Source: Pseudoflavonifractor sp. AF19-9AC (lineage in GTDB: Bacteria; Bacillota; Clostridia; Oscillospirales; Oscillospiraceae). Taken from it: a stretch of DNA of 64,000 bases. A program made the position numbers and the translations under genes. Of the stretch, positions 33,784-42,193 are shown in pieces; the stretch's first letter is position 1, and each line of letters begins with the position of its first letter. Location of the stretch: NCBI RefSeq assembly GCF_003478995.1, contig NZ_QUGI01000006.1, positions 77,003 through 141,002 on the forward strand, written 5' to 3'. Below the pieces are notes generated by a model that made no database searches, had not been told where the DNA came from, and saw only the letters and a list, made by a program, of their open reading frames with translations.

Positions 33784-34416
33784 TCAGTTTACCCCACGGG
33801 TCCGGCCCCCGTCAAGGCCGGGAGTTTCCATCTGCTCCAGGGCGCCACGGATGATGCCCAGATGGATCTGTCCGGTCTGGGACAGGCGGCCAAAGAGCTG
33901 CTGCACATAGTCGTCCTCCGCCTGCGCCGCCGCCCGGAGGCACTGCCCGCTCCAATCCCGCTCCCACCAGTAGAGCTCCCGCAGGCCCCGGGCCAGCCCC
34001 ATGGCTGTCCCCGGTGCCTTGCCCGCCCAGGCACAGCGCTCCCCGGTGGTCAGAAAGTAGGCGGTTCCCAGCTGCCGGGCAGCCCGGCGGTAATCCGCCG
34101 TCAGCGCCGTCAGGGCCGCCCCCCGCCCTCCCCAGCGCCGGGCCAGGGCCTGGGAGAGACTCAGTCCCCGGATTAGCCCCTCCAGTCCCTCCTTCAACAG
34201 TGTGCCGTCGTCGGCTCCCGACCTTTTAACAGGTTCCGGAATCTCCTGCATGTTCTGAACCGCAGGCTCCGGCATAGCCGCAGGCGCGGGCGCTTCCGAC
34301 CCCGGCTCCACCGCAATGGGACTATGCTCCTCATCCGCCATAACTCGGCTCCACACCCGGCGGAACACCTCCGGGTCCACATCCCCGCTCAGCGGGGCAG
34401 GCTGTGTCTGCTGCAT
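33784..34416 (-). CDS. Ferritin-like helical protein
   Basis: A protein of 210 aa with AAGGAGGA ahead of the ATG. The N-terminal 70 residues are Pro/Glu-rich and disordered. The rest is helical; the two helices RELYWWERDWSGQCLRAAAQ and QTGQIHLGIIRGALEQ resemble the E...H pattern of ferritin-like and rubrerythrin-like proteins in Clostridia. The metal ligand set is not complete enough to claim di-iron chemistry. Confidence 0.55.
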   Translation of the reverse strand: MQQTQPAPLSGDVDPEVFRRVWSRVMADEEHSPIAVEPGSEAPAPAAMPEPAVQNMQEIPEPVKRSGADDGTLLKEGLEGLIRGLSLSQALARRWGGRGAALTALTADYRRAARQLGTAYFLTTGERCAWAGKAPGTAMGLARGLRELYWWERDWSGQCLRAAAQAEDDYVQQLFGRLSQTGQIHLGIIRGALEQMETPGLDGGRTRGVN

Positions 34417-34493
34417 ATCCTGTCCTCCTTAAACAACGAATTGGGTTCTTCTCCCGCCATTCTATGCCAATCGCTGAAAAATGGCCCAACAGC

Positions 34494-34522
34494 TTGTTTT
34501 TGTGAAAATTTTGTGCTAGAAT
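34494..34522 (+). promoter_or_regulatory. Sigma-A promoter of the thioesterase gene
   Basis: TTGTTT (34494-34499), 17-bp spacer, TAGAAT (34517-34522), 31 bp before the start codon. Confidence 0.65.
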
Positions 34523-34552
34523 GGCCCCACTTTGTCCAAAGGAGAGACCATT

Positions 34553-34975
34553 ATGTCGCCGGAATCCCACAGCGATTTTATTGTGCGCACCGTCAATACC
34601 CCCCATCAGTTCTCCTATGAAAACGGCGTTCTGGTTACCGACGTCACGCCGGGCCGGGCCGTGGGGGAGCTGACCGTAGGCCCCAACAGCATCAACCCCC
34701 ACGGGAATGTCCATGGCGGCGCTCTGACCACCCTGGCCGACACGGTGGCCGGCTGCTGCGCCTGCTCCGAAGGGGGAAGCTGCGTCACCGCCGGCTGTAC
34801 CCTGGAGTACCTGCGCCCGGCCAACGGCTCCAAAATTTTCTGCGAAGCCACGCCCAAGAAGCTGGGGCGCTCCCTCTCCGTGGTCCAGGTCATCATGACC
34901 AACGACAAAAATAAGGTAGTAGCCACCGGAACCTTCACCTTTTTTATGCTCCCGGAGGAAAATGCCGGGAAATAA
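34553..34975 (+). CDS. Hotdog-fold thioesterase (PaaI-like)
   Basis: A protein of 140 aa from ATG 34553, AAAGGAGAG upstream. NPHGNVHGGALTTLADTVAG near residue 45 is the signature of PaaI-type acyl-CoA thioesterases, with the conserved Gly-Asn/His and the catalytic acid in the LADT helix. It hydrolyses acyl- or aryl-CoA thioesters; substrate unknown. Single gene with its own promoter. Confidence 0.9.
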   Translation: MSPESHSDFIVRTVNTPHQFSYENGVLVTDVTPGRAVGELTVGPNSINPHGNVHGGALTTLADTVAGCCACSEGGSCVTAGCTLEYLRPANGSKIFCEATPKKLGRSLSVVQVIMTNDKNKVVATGTFTFFMLPEENAGK

Positions 34976-34997
34976 GGGGGATTTCCCCGAATTGGGC

Positions 34998-35026
34998 TTG
35001 ACAAGTATGCAGGAGCGTGATACGAT
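34998..35026 (+). promoter_or_regulatory. Sigma-A promoter of the lysine-riboswitch transcript
   Basis: TTGACA (34998-35003), 17-bp spacer, TACGAT (35021-35026). Transcription should start near 35033, just ahead of the aptamer. Confidence 0.8.
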
Positions 35027-35050
35027 ACCTGCACTTCCAAAATTAAATTG

Positions 35051-35218
35051 TTCGGATAGAGGCGCGGCATACATGCGTACCGCGGGACACCCGGCCCTGG
35101 CAGGCCGTCCCGTGGGAGAGGGTCTGCCGCCGAAGGTTTCCGTTTTGCCAGTGAACGGGGGCCTGGGCCGTGGGGAGAATATCCCCCGGACTGTCACAAT
35201 GCAGTGGAGCGCTATCCA
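35051..35218 (+). promoter_or_regulatory. Lysine riboswitch aptamer (L box)
   Basis: P1 is closed by GGATAG (35054-35059) with CTATCC (35212-35217). L-box core elements are in order: GATAGAGGCGCGG, GCCGAAGGTTTCC, a TTTTGCCAG hairpin arm, and GGACTGTCACAATGCAGTGG. Lysine binding favours the downstream terminator, lowering transport gene expression when lysine is plentiful. Confidence 0.88.
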
Positions 35219-35254
35219 GAGAGGCCCCCGGGACACGTGGGGCCCTCCGGCTTT

Positions 35255-35286
35255 GCCATGGGCGCTTGACGCACCATGGCTTTTTT
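35255..35286 (+). terminator. Riboswitch-controlled terminator
   Basis: GCCATGG (35255-35261) pairs with CCATGGC (35274-35280), followed by six T. It lies between aptamer and gene and is the expression platform. Confidence 0.85.
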
Positions 35287-35342
35287 GTTTGCGCAAAAAG
35301 GGGCTTGTGTGGGCCCCAAAGATTTAAGTGGAGGGAAAACAA

Positions 35343-37067
35343 ATGAACGCGAGAAGATCCTGGCCGGCACGCTTCATCCTGGTCCTGATGCTGCTGTTGG
35401 CTCTGGCTACCACCGCCTTTGCCGAGGACCCCACCGAGGCCACCGGCACCAAGATGATTGAGTGCTCCGACTGCGGCACTCTGGGCATTGTCCTCAGCGA
35501 TGAGGGCGAGGCCGTCACCTGTGAAACCTGCGCCGGAACCGGCTATGTGGAATCTCCCAGCCAGTTCTACAACACCGCTCTGGCTCTGCTGCCCCCGGTC
35601 ATCGCCATCGCCCTGGCCCTGATTACCAAGGAGGTTTACTCCTCCCTGTTCATCGGAATTCTGGCGGGCGGCCTGCTCTATTCCAACTTCTCCTTTGAGG
35701 GAACGCTGACCCACGTGTTCAGTGACGGCATTGTGGCCTCCCTGTCCGACTCCTACAATGTGGGCATTCTGATCTTCCTGGTCATCCTGGGCACCATGGT
35801 GTGCCTCATGAACAAGGCCGGCGCCTCCGCCGCCTTCGGCCGCTGGGCCAAGACCAACATCAAGTCCCGGGCGGGGGCTCAGCTGGCCTCCATCGTGCTG
35901 GGCTGCCTTATCTTCATCGACGACTACTTCAACTGCCTCACCGTGGGCAGCGTGATGCGGCCCATCACCGACAAGCACCAGGTCTCCCGGGCCAAGCTGG
36001 CCTACATCATCGACGCCACCGCCGCCCCGGTGTGCATCATCGCCCCCGTCTCCTCCTGGGCCGCCGCCGTGGCCAGCTTTGCCGAGGAGGGCCAGGGCCT
36101 GAACCTCTTCATCCGCGCCATCCCCTACAACTTCTACGCCCTGCTCACCATCATCATGATGCTGGGCCTGGTGTTCCTGAAGGTGGACTTCGGCCCCATG
36201 GCCAAGTTTGAGAAAAACGCCATTGAGAAGGGCGACCTGTTCTCCGGCTCCAACCCCTACGCCATGATGGACGAGGAGATCGTGGAGGACAAGGGCCGGG
36301 TGATCGACCTGGTGCTGCCCATCGTGGTTCTGGTTGTCTGCTGCGTCACCGGTATGATCTACTCCGGCGACTTCTTCTCCGGCGCCAGCTTCGTGGAGGC
36401 CTTCTCCAACTCCGATGCCTCCGTGGGCCTGATGCTGGGCTCCGCCTTCGGCCTGCTCTTTGCTCTGATCTACTACTTCGTGCGCAAGTCCATGACCTTC
36501 AAGGAGATGATGGGCTGCATCCCCGAGGGCTTCAAGGCCATGGTTCCCGCCATCCTCATCCTTACCTTTGCCTGGACTCTGAAGGGCATGACCGACTCCC
36601 TGGGTGCCAAGTACTTTGTCCGTGACTTCGTGCGCAGCGCCGAGCATCTGCAGATGTTCCTGCCCGTCATCGTATTTGTCATCGGCTGCCTGCTGGCCTT
36701 CGCCACCGGCACCAGCTGGGGCACCTTCGGCATCCTCATCCCCATTGTCCAGAACGTGTTCTCCATGGACAGCCCCCTGGCCATCATCTGCATCTCCGCC
36801 TGTATGGCCGGCGCCGTCTGCGGCGACCACTGCTCCCCCATCTCCGACACCACCATCATGGCCTCTGCCGGCGCTCAGTGTGACCACGTGAACCACGTGT
36901 CCACTCAGCTGCCCTACGCCATCTCCTGTGCTGTAATTTCCGGCATCAGCTATCTGCTGGCCGGTCTGCTGGCCATCAATGGCCTGCCGGGCATCATCGC
37001 CCTGCCTGTGGGCATCGTGCTGATGCTGGGCTTCCTGGTGGTCATGAAGAACCGTCAGCGCGCTTAA
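35343..37067 (+). CDS. NhaC-family antiporter, probable lysine transporter, with N-terminal zinc-finger-like segment
   Basis: A protein of 574 aa from ATG 35343 (GGAGGG upstream). Residues 1-27 are a signal-like hydrophobic segment; then come CSDCG and CETCAGTGY (residues about 40-65), the latter a DnaJ-type CxxCxGxG motif, before the NhaC core of about 11 transmembrane helices from residue 75 (FIGILAGGLLYSNF, DDYFNCLTVGSVMRPITD, ATGTSWGTFGILIPI, GDHCSPISDTT). NhaC proteins exchange Na+ for H+, and members behind L boxes are thought to import lysine. The riboswitch upstream favours that role. Confidence 0.9.
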   Translation: MNARRSWPARFILVLMLLLALATTAFAEDPTEATGTKMIECSDCGTLGIVLSDEGEAVTCETCAGTGYVESPSQFYNTALALLPPVIAIALALITKEVYSSLFIGILAGGLLYSNFSFEGTLTHVFSDGIVASLSDSYNVGILIFLVILGTMVCLMNKAGASAAFGRWAKTNIKSRAGAQLASIVLGCLIFIDDYFNCLTVGSVMRPITDKHQVSRAKLAYIIDATAAPVCIIAPVSSWAAAVASFAEEGQGLNLFIRAIPYNFYALLTIIMMLGLVFLKVDFGPMAKFEKNAIEKGDLFSGSNPYAMMDEEIVEDKGRVIDLVLPIVVLVVCCVTGMIYSGDFFSGASFVEAFSNSDASVGLMLGSAFGLLFALIYYFVRKSMTFKEMMGCIPEGFKAMVPAILILTFAWTLKGMTDSLGAKYFVRDFVRSAEHLQMFLPVIVFVIGCLLAFATGTSWGTFGILIPIVQNVFSMDSPLAIICISACMAGAVCGDHCSPISDTTIMASAGAQCDHVNHVSTQLPYAISCAVISGISYLLAGLLAINGLPGIIALPVGIVLMLGFLVVMKNRQRA

Positions 37068-37084
37068 GTCTTTTCGTGTTTTCT

Positions 37085-37120
37085 GCGGCGGCTTTCCAAA
37101 TGGGAAGCCGCCGCTTTTTC
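37085..37120 (+). terminator. Terminator after the antiporter gene
   Basis: GCGGCGGCTTTCC pairs with GGGAAGCCGCCGC, followed by TTTTT. Confidence 0.85.
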
Positions 37121-37189
37121 TATTGACTTCCCCGCCCAAACGGCCCCATAATGAGAGAGAAAACAACGGAGAAACGAGGAATACCATCC

Positions 37190-38191
37190 ATGGAATTTTA
37201 CGGAACCCTGGGCGGCAGCTGCCAGAGTTGCGATGTTCTGGACCAGCTGTTTCAGGCCGGCATGACCGGCGCCCGGCTCAATTTGTCCCACACCACCCTC
37301 GCCGCCTGCGCCCCGCTGCTGAAAGAGGTCTACCAGCCCGCGGCCCGGGCCGCCGGGGTAATCCCCCACCTCATTATTGACCTCCAGGGCCCGGAGCTGC
37401 GGGTGGGCACCCTGCCCGCCCCCATCCCCTTGGAGGAGGGCTCCCAGGCCATCCTGGGCGAGGGGGGCATTCCGGTCCCCACCGCCGTGGTAAAGGCCGC
37501 CCAGGTTGGCCACTCCATCTCCCTGGATGACAGCGCCCTGCTGCTGGAGGTGGAGGCGGCGGAGCCCGCCCGCCTTCTCTGCCGGGTGCGTCAGGGGGGA
37601 CTGCTGAAAAGCCGGAAGAGCCTGGCCATTCTGGGGGTGGAGGTGGACTCCCCCGCCCTCACCCAGGCGGACCTGGATAACCTGGACGTAGCCGCCTCCT
37701 TCGGCGTCACCCACATTCTCCAGCCCTTTGTCCGTGGAAAAGAGGACGTACTGGCCCTGCGCCGGGCGCTGGAGGAACGGGGGCTTGACCGGGTCCAGAT
37801 CATGGCCAAGATTGAAAACCGCCGTGGGCTGGAGCATCTGGATGAGATTGCTGCCGCCGCCGACCAGATCTGCATCGCCCGGGGAGATCTGGGCAACGCC
37901 ATCCCCCTCTGGGAGCTGCCCGGCATTCAGAAGGACATCGCCCGGCGCTGCCGGGGGGCAAAGGTTCCCTTCTGCCTGGTGACCCAGCTGCTGTGGTCCA
38001 TGGAGGAACGGCCGGTGCCCACCCGTGCGGAGGTGAGCGACATCTATAACGGCGTGCTGGACGGAGCCGCCTCCCTCATGCTCACCGGAGAGACCGCCGC
38101 GGGCAAATACCCCGTCCAGGCCATGGAATATCTGGTGAAAACCGCCCGGAGCGCCCTGCAGGATTTGGAGCGGGCAAGGGAGGAAGCATGA
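37190..38191 (+). CDS. Pyruvate-kinase-like barrel protein, short form
   Basis: A protein of 333 aa from ATG 37190 with GAGGAA upstream. It carries pyruvate kinase motifs: GMTGARLNLSH (residues 24-34), IMAKIENRRGLEHLDEI, ICIARGDLGN and LTGETAAGKYP. True pyruvate kinases have 470-590 aa; this one has a reduced B domain and no C-terminal regulatory domain. It may be a minimal pyruvate kinase or a related phosphoenolpyruvate-using enzyme. It overlaps the next gene by 4 bases. Confidence 0.75.
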   Translation: MEFYGTLGGSCQSCDVLDQLFQAGMTGARLNLSHTTLAACAPLLKEVYQPAARAAGVIPHLIIDLQGPELRVGTLPAPIPLEEGSQAILGEGGIPVPTAVVKAAQVGHSISLDDSALLLEVEAAEPARLLCRVRQGGLLKSRKSLAILGVEVDSPALTQADLDNLDVAASFGVTHILQPFVRGKEDVLALRRALEERGLDRVQIMAKIENRRGLEHLDEIAAAADQICIARGDLGNAIPLWELPGIQKDIARRCRGAKVPFCLVTQLLWSMEERPVPTRAEVSDIYNGVLDGAASLMLTGETAAGKYPVQAMEYLVKTARSALQDLERAREEA

Positions 38192-38778
38192 AGGACATTT
38201 TATTTGTGGATGCCTGTATGCGGGGGCCGGAGACCTCCCGCACCTGGCTTCTGAGCCAGAGCTTTCTCTCCGCCTGCCAGGCCCGGTGGCCCGGGGTGAA
38301 CATCCGGCGGCGGGACCTCTCCGCCTGCTCCCTGCCGCCCCTCACCGCCGCCCTGGCGGAGGAGCGGGACCGGCGCTTTCTCAACCAACCTCAGGACCCC
38401 ATGTTTGACCCCGCCCGGGAGATGCAGGGGGCCGATCTGGTGGTTATCGCTGCGCCCTACTGGGATTTATCCTTCCCCGCGGCCTTAAAAATCTACCTGG
38501 AATGGGCCAGCGTGCTGGGCATCACCTTCCACTACACCCGGGAGGGCGTGCAGGAGGGGCTGTGCCGGGCGGATCAGCTGGTCTACATCACCACCGCCGG
38601 CGGCCCTCTGGAGGGACAGAACTTCGGCTTTGACTACGTCCGGGGCCTTGGTCAGATGTTCGGCATCTCCCGCGCCCACTGCCTGTCCGCCCAGGGACTG
38701 GACATTCAGGGGAACGACCCGGAGGCTCTGCTGGCCCAGGCCCGGGAGGAGGCCCTGCAGCTGGCCAGCCGACTTTGA
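38188..38778 (+). CDS. Flavodoxin-fold NAD(P)H oxidoreductase (azoreductase-like)
   Basis: A protein of 196 aa beginning LFVDACMRGPETSRTWLLSQ, the FMN-phosphate loop of the NAD(P)H quinone reductase/AcpD group. ADLVVIAAPYWDLSFPAALKIYLEW matches the second FMN-contact region. It would reduce quinones or azo compounds with FMN in the cytoplasm. It is translationally coupled (ATGA) to the pyruvate-kinase-like gene. Confidence 0.85.
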   Translation: MKDILFVDACMRGPETSRTWLLSQSFLSACQARWPGVNIRRRDLSACSLPPLTAALAEERDRRFLNQPQDPMFDPAREMQGADLVVIAAPYWDLSFPAALKIYLEWASVLGITFHYTREGVQEGLCRADQLVYITTAGGPLEGQNFGFDYVRGLGQMFGISRAHCLSAQGLDIQGNDPEALLAQAREEALQLASRL

Positions 38779-38796
38779 GCCGGACTCTGTTTTTTC

Positions 38797-38825
38797 TTGT
38801 TCCCCAAGGGGAAGACTGTTATACT
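38797..38825 (+). promoter_or_regulatory. Sigma-A promoter of polA
   Basis: TTGTTC (38797-38802), 17-bp spacer, TATACT (38820-38825), with start codon at 38875. Confidence 0.6.
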
Positions 38826-38874
38826 AAAAGCGAGAACACCCGCCCCCTGGGGCGAACTACGGGAGGACACCCAC

Positions 38875-41559
38875 ATGAAGAAGCTGATGGTCCTGGACGG
38901 CAACTCCATTGTCAACCGGGCCTTTTACGGGGTGAGCCAGAATCTCACCACCCGCTCCGGACAGCCCACCAACGCCGTTCTGGGCTTTCTCAACATCCTC
39001 AACAAACTGCTGGAGGAGGAGTACCCCGACGCTCTGTGCGTCACCTTCGACCGGAAGGCTCCCACCTTCCGCCACCTGGCCTATGAGGGCTACAAGGCCC
39101 AGCGGAAGGGCATGCCCGAGGAGCTGGCCAGCCAGCTGCCCATTCTGAAGGACGTGCTCTCCGCCATGAACATCCCCATGTACGAGCTGGACGGCTGGGA
39201 GGCGGACGACCTCATCGGCACCATCTCCAAGAAGGACACCGCCGCCGGCTGGGCCACGGTGATCGTCACCGGAGACAAGGACTCCCTCCAGCTGGTCACC
39301 GACACCGCCACCGTCAAGCTGGTGTCCACCCGCATGGGCCGCACCACCACCCGGGACATGACCCCCGACGCCTTCCGGGAGGAGTACGGCTTTGACCCCA
39401 TCCACATCATAGACCTGAAGGCCCTCATGGGGGACGCCAGCGACAACATCCCCGGGGTGAAGGGGGTTGGGGAAAAGACCGCCATGGCCCTCATTCAGCG
39501 CTACCAGACGGTGGACGCCCTGTATGAGGCCATGCCCACCCCTGAGATGGCCCCCGGCGTCCCCGCCAAGCCCGGCGTCATCAAGAAGCTCCAGGAGGGG
39601 GAGGAGCAGGCCCGCATGTCCTACGACCTGGCCACCATCCGCTGCGACGCCCCCATCCAGTTCAACCCCCAGGATAACCTGCGCCGGGAGGTGGACAATG
39701 CCCGCCTCTACCAGCTCTTCCTGGAGCTGGAGTTCTCCAAGCTCATTGACAAGTACCACCTTACCGCCCCCCAGGGGGAGGGCGCGCCCCGGCAGGAGGC
39801 CATGGTGGAGGGCACCTGCACCAGCGAGGTTGTGGAGAGCGCCCAGCGCCTCCAGGAGTTGCTGGAGCTGTGGCGGGGCCAGGACTGCGTCGCCGTCCTC
39901 CCTCTGCCCTCCCTGGATGTGGTGTGCGTGGAGTGCGCCCCGGCGGAGAACCAGGGCCACGCCGCCCTCCTGCGGTCCGACCGGCTGGAGGGGTACAACG
40001 AGGCCCTGAAGGCCCTGTTTGGTCCGGACATCCGTAAGGTGGTCCACGGCTCCAAGGAGCTGTGCCGGGCCCTGCTGGCCGAGGGGATTGCCCCGGAGGG
40101 CATTGTCTTTGACACCGAGGTGGCCGCCTACCTGCTGGCTCCCACCGACGGAAGCTACGATTTAGAGAAGCTGGGCCTCACCTACTACAACCAGGAGTTC
40201 CCCAAGGCTGCCGCCTATCTCAGCGACGGGGCCTTCGGGCCTCTGGCCGACCCCACCGCCCCCATGGCCGCTCTTCTGTCCCACACCGCCCTCATCCGCT
40301 GCCTGCGGGACACTCTGGCGGAGCGCCTTGGCGAGCTGGGCATGGACAAGCTTTACACAGAAATAGAGCTTCCCCTGTGCCGGGTGCTGGCCGAGATGGA
40401 GCTGGAGGGCTTCCGCATTGACCGGGGTGCCCTGGCCTCTTTTGGTGAGATGCTCTCCGGCCGCATTGACCGGGCGCAGGGTTCCATCTACCTGCTGGCC
40501 GGGGAGGAGTTCAACATCAATTCCACCCAGCAGCTGGGGCACATCCTCTTTGACAACCTGGGCCTGCCCCCGGTGAAGAAGACCAAGACGGGCTACTCCA
40601 CCAACGCCGAGGTGCTGGAGAAGCTGCGGGGCAAGCACCCTATCATTGAGGAGATTCTGGAGTATCGCCAGCTCACCAAGCTGAAATCCACCTATGCCGA
40701 CGGTCTGGACAAGGTGATTGACCCCGACGGGCGCATTCACACCTCCTTCCAGAACACCGTCACCGCCACCGGCCGTCTCTCCTCCACCGAGCCCAACCTC
40801 CAGAACATCCCCGTGCGCACCGAGCTGGGTGCCGAGCTGCGGAAGATGTTTGTGGCCGGGCCTGGGATGGTACTGGTGGACGCCGACTACTCCCAGATTG
40901 AGCTGCGGCTGCTGGCCTGCATGGCCGGGGACCAGGCCATGATTGACGGCTTCAACTCCGGGGCGGACATCCACACCATCACCGCCTCCCAGGTCTTTGG
41001 TGTGCCCCAGGAGGAGGTCACTCCCCTCATGCGCCGCAGCGCCAAGGCGGTAAACTTCGGCATCGTCTACGGCATTTCTCCCTTCTCCCTCTCCCAGGAC
41101 ATCGGGGTCACCGTCCAGCAGGCCAAGGAGTATATGGACAAGTACTTTGCCCACTACGCCGGGGTAAGGACCTATATGGACGGCGTGGTGGAGCAGGCCA
41201 AGAAGGACGGCTACGTGTCCACCCTCTTTGGACGCCGCCGCTGGGTGCCGGAGCTGAAGTCCTCCAACTTCAATACCCGCTCCTTCGGTGAGCGGGTGGC
41301 CCTCAACGCCCCCATTCAGGGTACCGCCGCCGACATCATCAAGCTGGCCATGATTCGGGTGCGGGACCGGCTTCTGCGGGACAGCCTGAAGGGCCGACTG
41401 GTCCTCCAGGTCCACGACGAGCTCATCGTGGAGTGCCCGGAGGAGGAGGCCGAGGCCGTGTGCGCCCTGGTGAAGGAGGAGATGGAGGCGGTGGTCTCCC
41501 TTCCCGTCTCCCTGCTGGCTGACACCGGCTCGGGCAAGACCTGGGCGGAGGCTCACTAA
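38875..41559 (+). CDS. polA: DNA polymerase I
   Basis: A protein of 894 aa from ATG 38875 with GGGAGGA upstream. 5' nuclease domain at residues 1-290 (VLDGNSIVNRAFYG, DGWEADDLIGT, GDASDNIPGV). The middle domain has a 3'-5' exonuclease fold but lacks the DxE pair at its first strand, so proofreading is probably lost. The polymerase domain (about 480-894) has motif A DYSQIELR with Asp671, the O helix RRSAKAVNFGIVYG near 718, and motif C VHDELIVE near 846. It fills gaps, removes RNA primers and serves repair. Confidence 0.97.
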   Translation: MKKLMVLDGNSIVNRAFYGVSQNLTTRSGQPTNAVLGFLNILNKLLEEEYPDALCVTFDRKAPTFRHLAYEGYKAQRKGMPEELASQLPILKDVLSAMNIPMYELDGWEADDLIGTISKKDTAAGWATVIVTGDKDSLQLVTDTATVKLVSTRMGRTTTRDMTPDAFREEYGFDPIHIIDLKALMGDASDNIPGVKGVGEKTAMALIQRYQTVDALYEAMPTPEMAPGVPAKPGVIKKLQEGEEQARMSYDLATIRCDAPIQFNPQDNLRREVDNARLYQLFLELEFSKLIDKYHLTAPQGEGAPRQEAMVEGTCTSEVVESAQRLQELLELWRGQDCVAVLPLPSLDVVCVECAPAENQGHAALLRSDRLEGYNEALKALFGPDIRKVVHGSKELCRALLAEGIAPEGIVFDTEVAAYLLAPTDGSYDLEKLGLTYYNQEFPKAAAYLSDGAFGPLADPTAPMAALLSHTALIRCLRDTLAERLGELGMDKLYTEIELPLCRVLAEMELEGFRIDRGALASFGEMLSGRIDRAQGSIYLLAGEEFNINSTQQLGHILFDNLGLPPVKKTKTGYSTNAEVLEKLRGKHPIIEEILEYRQLTKLKSTYADGLDKVIDPDGRIHTSFQNTVTATGRLSSTEPNLQNIPVRTELGAELRKMFVAGPGMVLVDADYSQIELRLLACMAGDQAMIDGFNSGADIHTITASQVFGVPQEEVTPLMRRSAKAVNFGIVYGISPFSLSQDIGVTVQQAKEYMDKYFAHYAGVRTYMDGVVEQAKKDGYVSTLFGRRRWVPELKSSNFNTRSFGERVALNAPIQGTAADIIKLAMIRVRDRLLRDSLKGRLVLQVHDELIVECPEEEAEAVCALVKEEMEAVVSLPVSLLADTGSGKTWAEAH

Positions 41560-41579
41560 CTTTTCTTGAAAGAAAAGTT
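41558..41579 (+). terminator. AT-rich hairpin after polA
   Basis: AACTTTTCTT pairs with AAGAAAAGTT across a 2-nt loop, directly at the stop codon. It may terminate transcription or belong to a short intergenic repeat family (AAAGTTAGCAAAAG follows). Confidence 0.5.
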
Positions 41580-41733
41580 AGCAAAAGAACTTTCTGCGAA
41601 ACTACGTTTCGCCTCTTCCCCCGCCTGGGGGTTGGTCATGTGAAAAAGCACTTCCCCACCCCGTTCTCATTCCACGGTATAAAAACCATGTTTGGAAGGA
41701 AAACAGAAAAAGTTTGGAAATGGAGGTAAGATT

Positions 41734-42036
41734 ATGAAACTGCTGACCTGGTTGTTTGACCGCGCCGACCGCTACGCCGCCCAGTCCACTTGGCGGGACT
41801 TCGCCCTGGTGAAGGCCTGCCTCTTCTCCATGGGCGTACTCATGGGCCTCCTCGTCCCCTTCCGGAAGAAAAAATGGGCTGCTCTGGGGGCGGGGCTGGT
41901 GTTCCTGCCCACCTATGCACTTCTGCTGCGCCGCTTCCTCCCCTTTCTGCTGGAGCGGGATGAGTGGGAGGAGGAAGAGCCGGAGGAGGGCTCCTTCTGC
42001 GGTGAAATTCCCAATGAGCCCACGGTTCAGGAGTAA
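41734..42036 (+). CDS. Small membrane protein
   Basis: A protein of 100 aa from ATG 41734 with GGAGG. It has two transmembrane segments (about residues 28-43 and 48-70) separated by a basic PFRKKK loop, and a strongly acidic tail. The LLTWLFDRADRYAAQSTWRD start is like small clostridial proteins annotated, without evidence, as phosphate ABC permeases. Function unknown; a terminator follows. Confidence 0.7.
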   Translation: MKLLTWLFDRADRYAAQSTWRDFALVKACLFSMGVLMGLLVPFRKKKWAALGAGLVFLPTYALLLRRFLPFLLERDEWEEEEPEEGSFCGEIPNEPTVQE

Positions 42037-42053
42037 ACACAAATAGATTTTTT

Positions 42054-42086
42054 GCGGGCCCCGGTATTGACCGGGGCCCGCTTTTT
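42054..42086 (+). terminator. Terminator after the small membrane protein gene
   Basis: GCGGGCCCCGG pairs with CCGGGGCCCGC, followed by TTTTT. Confidence 0.88.
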
Positions 42087-42193
42087 GCCGCCTGTCCCGC
42101 CAAAATGACCGATTGTCCCCTGTCTCTTGCTCGCCCCGCTCCTCTGTGGTAGTCTCAAGGTGGATTATACTGTCTTGGAAAGGAGCGGCTGCC

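Noticed and set aside
35043..37187. A 714-codon open frame on the minus strand opposite the NhaC gene
   Set aside because: It is a low-complexity His/Asp/Gly-rich antisense product of GC-rich third positions and spans the riboswitch.
40162..41556. Long minus-strand frame opposite polA
   Set aside because: Antisense shadow; polA motifs on the plus strand are unambiguous.
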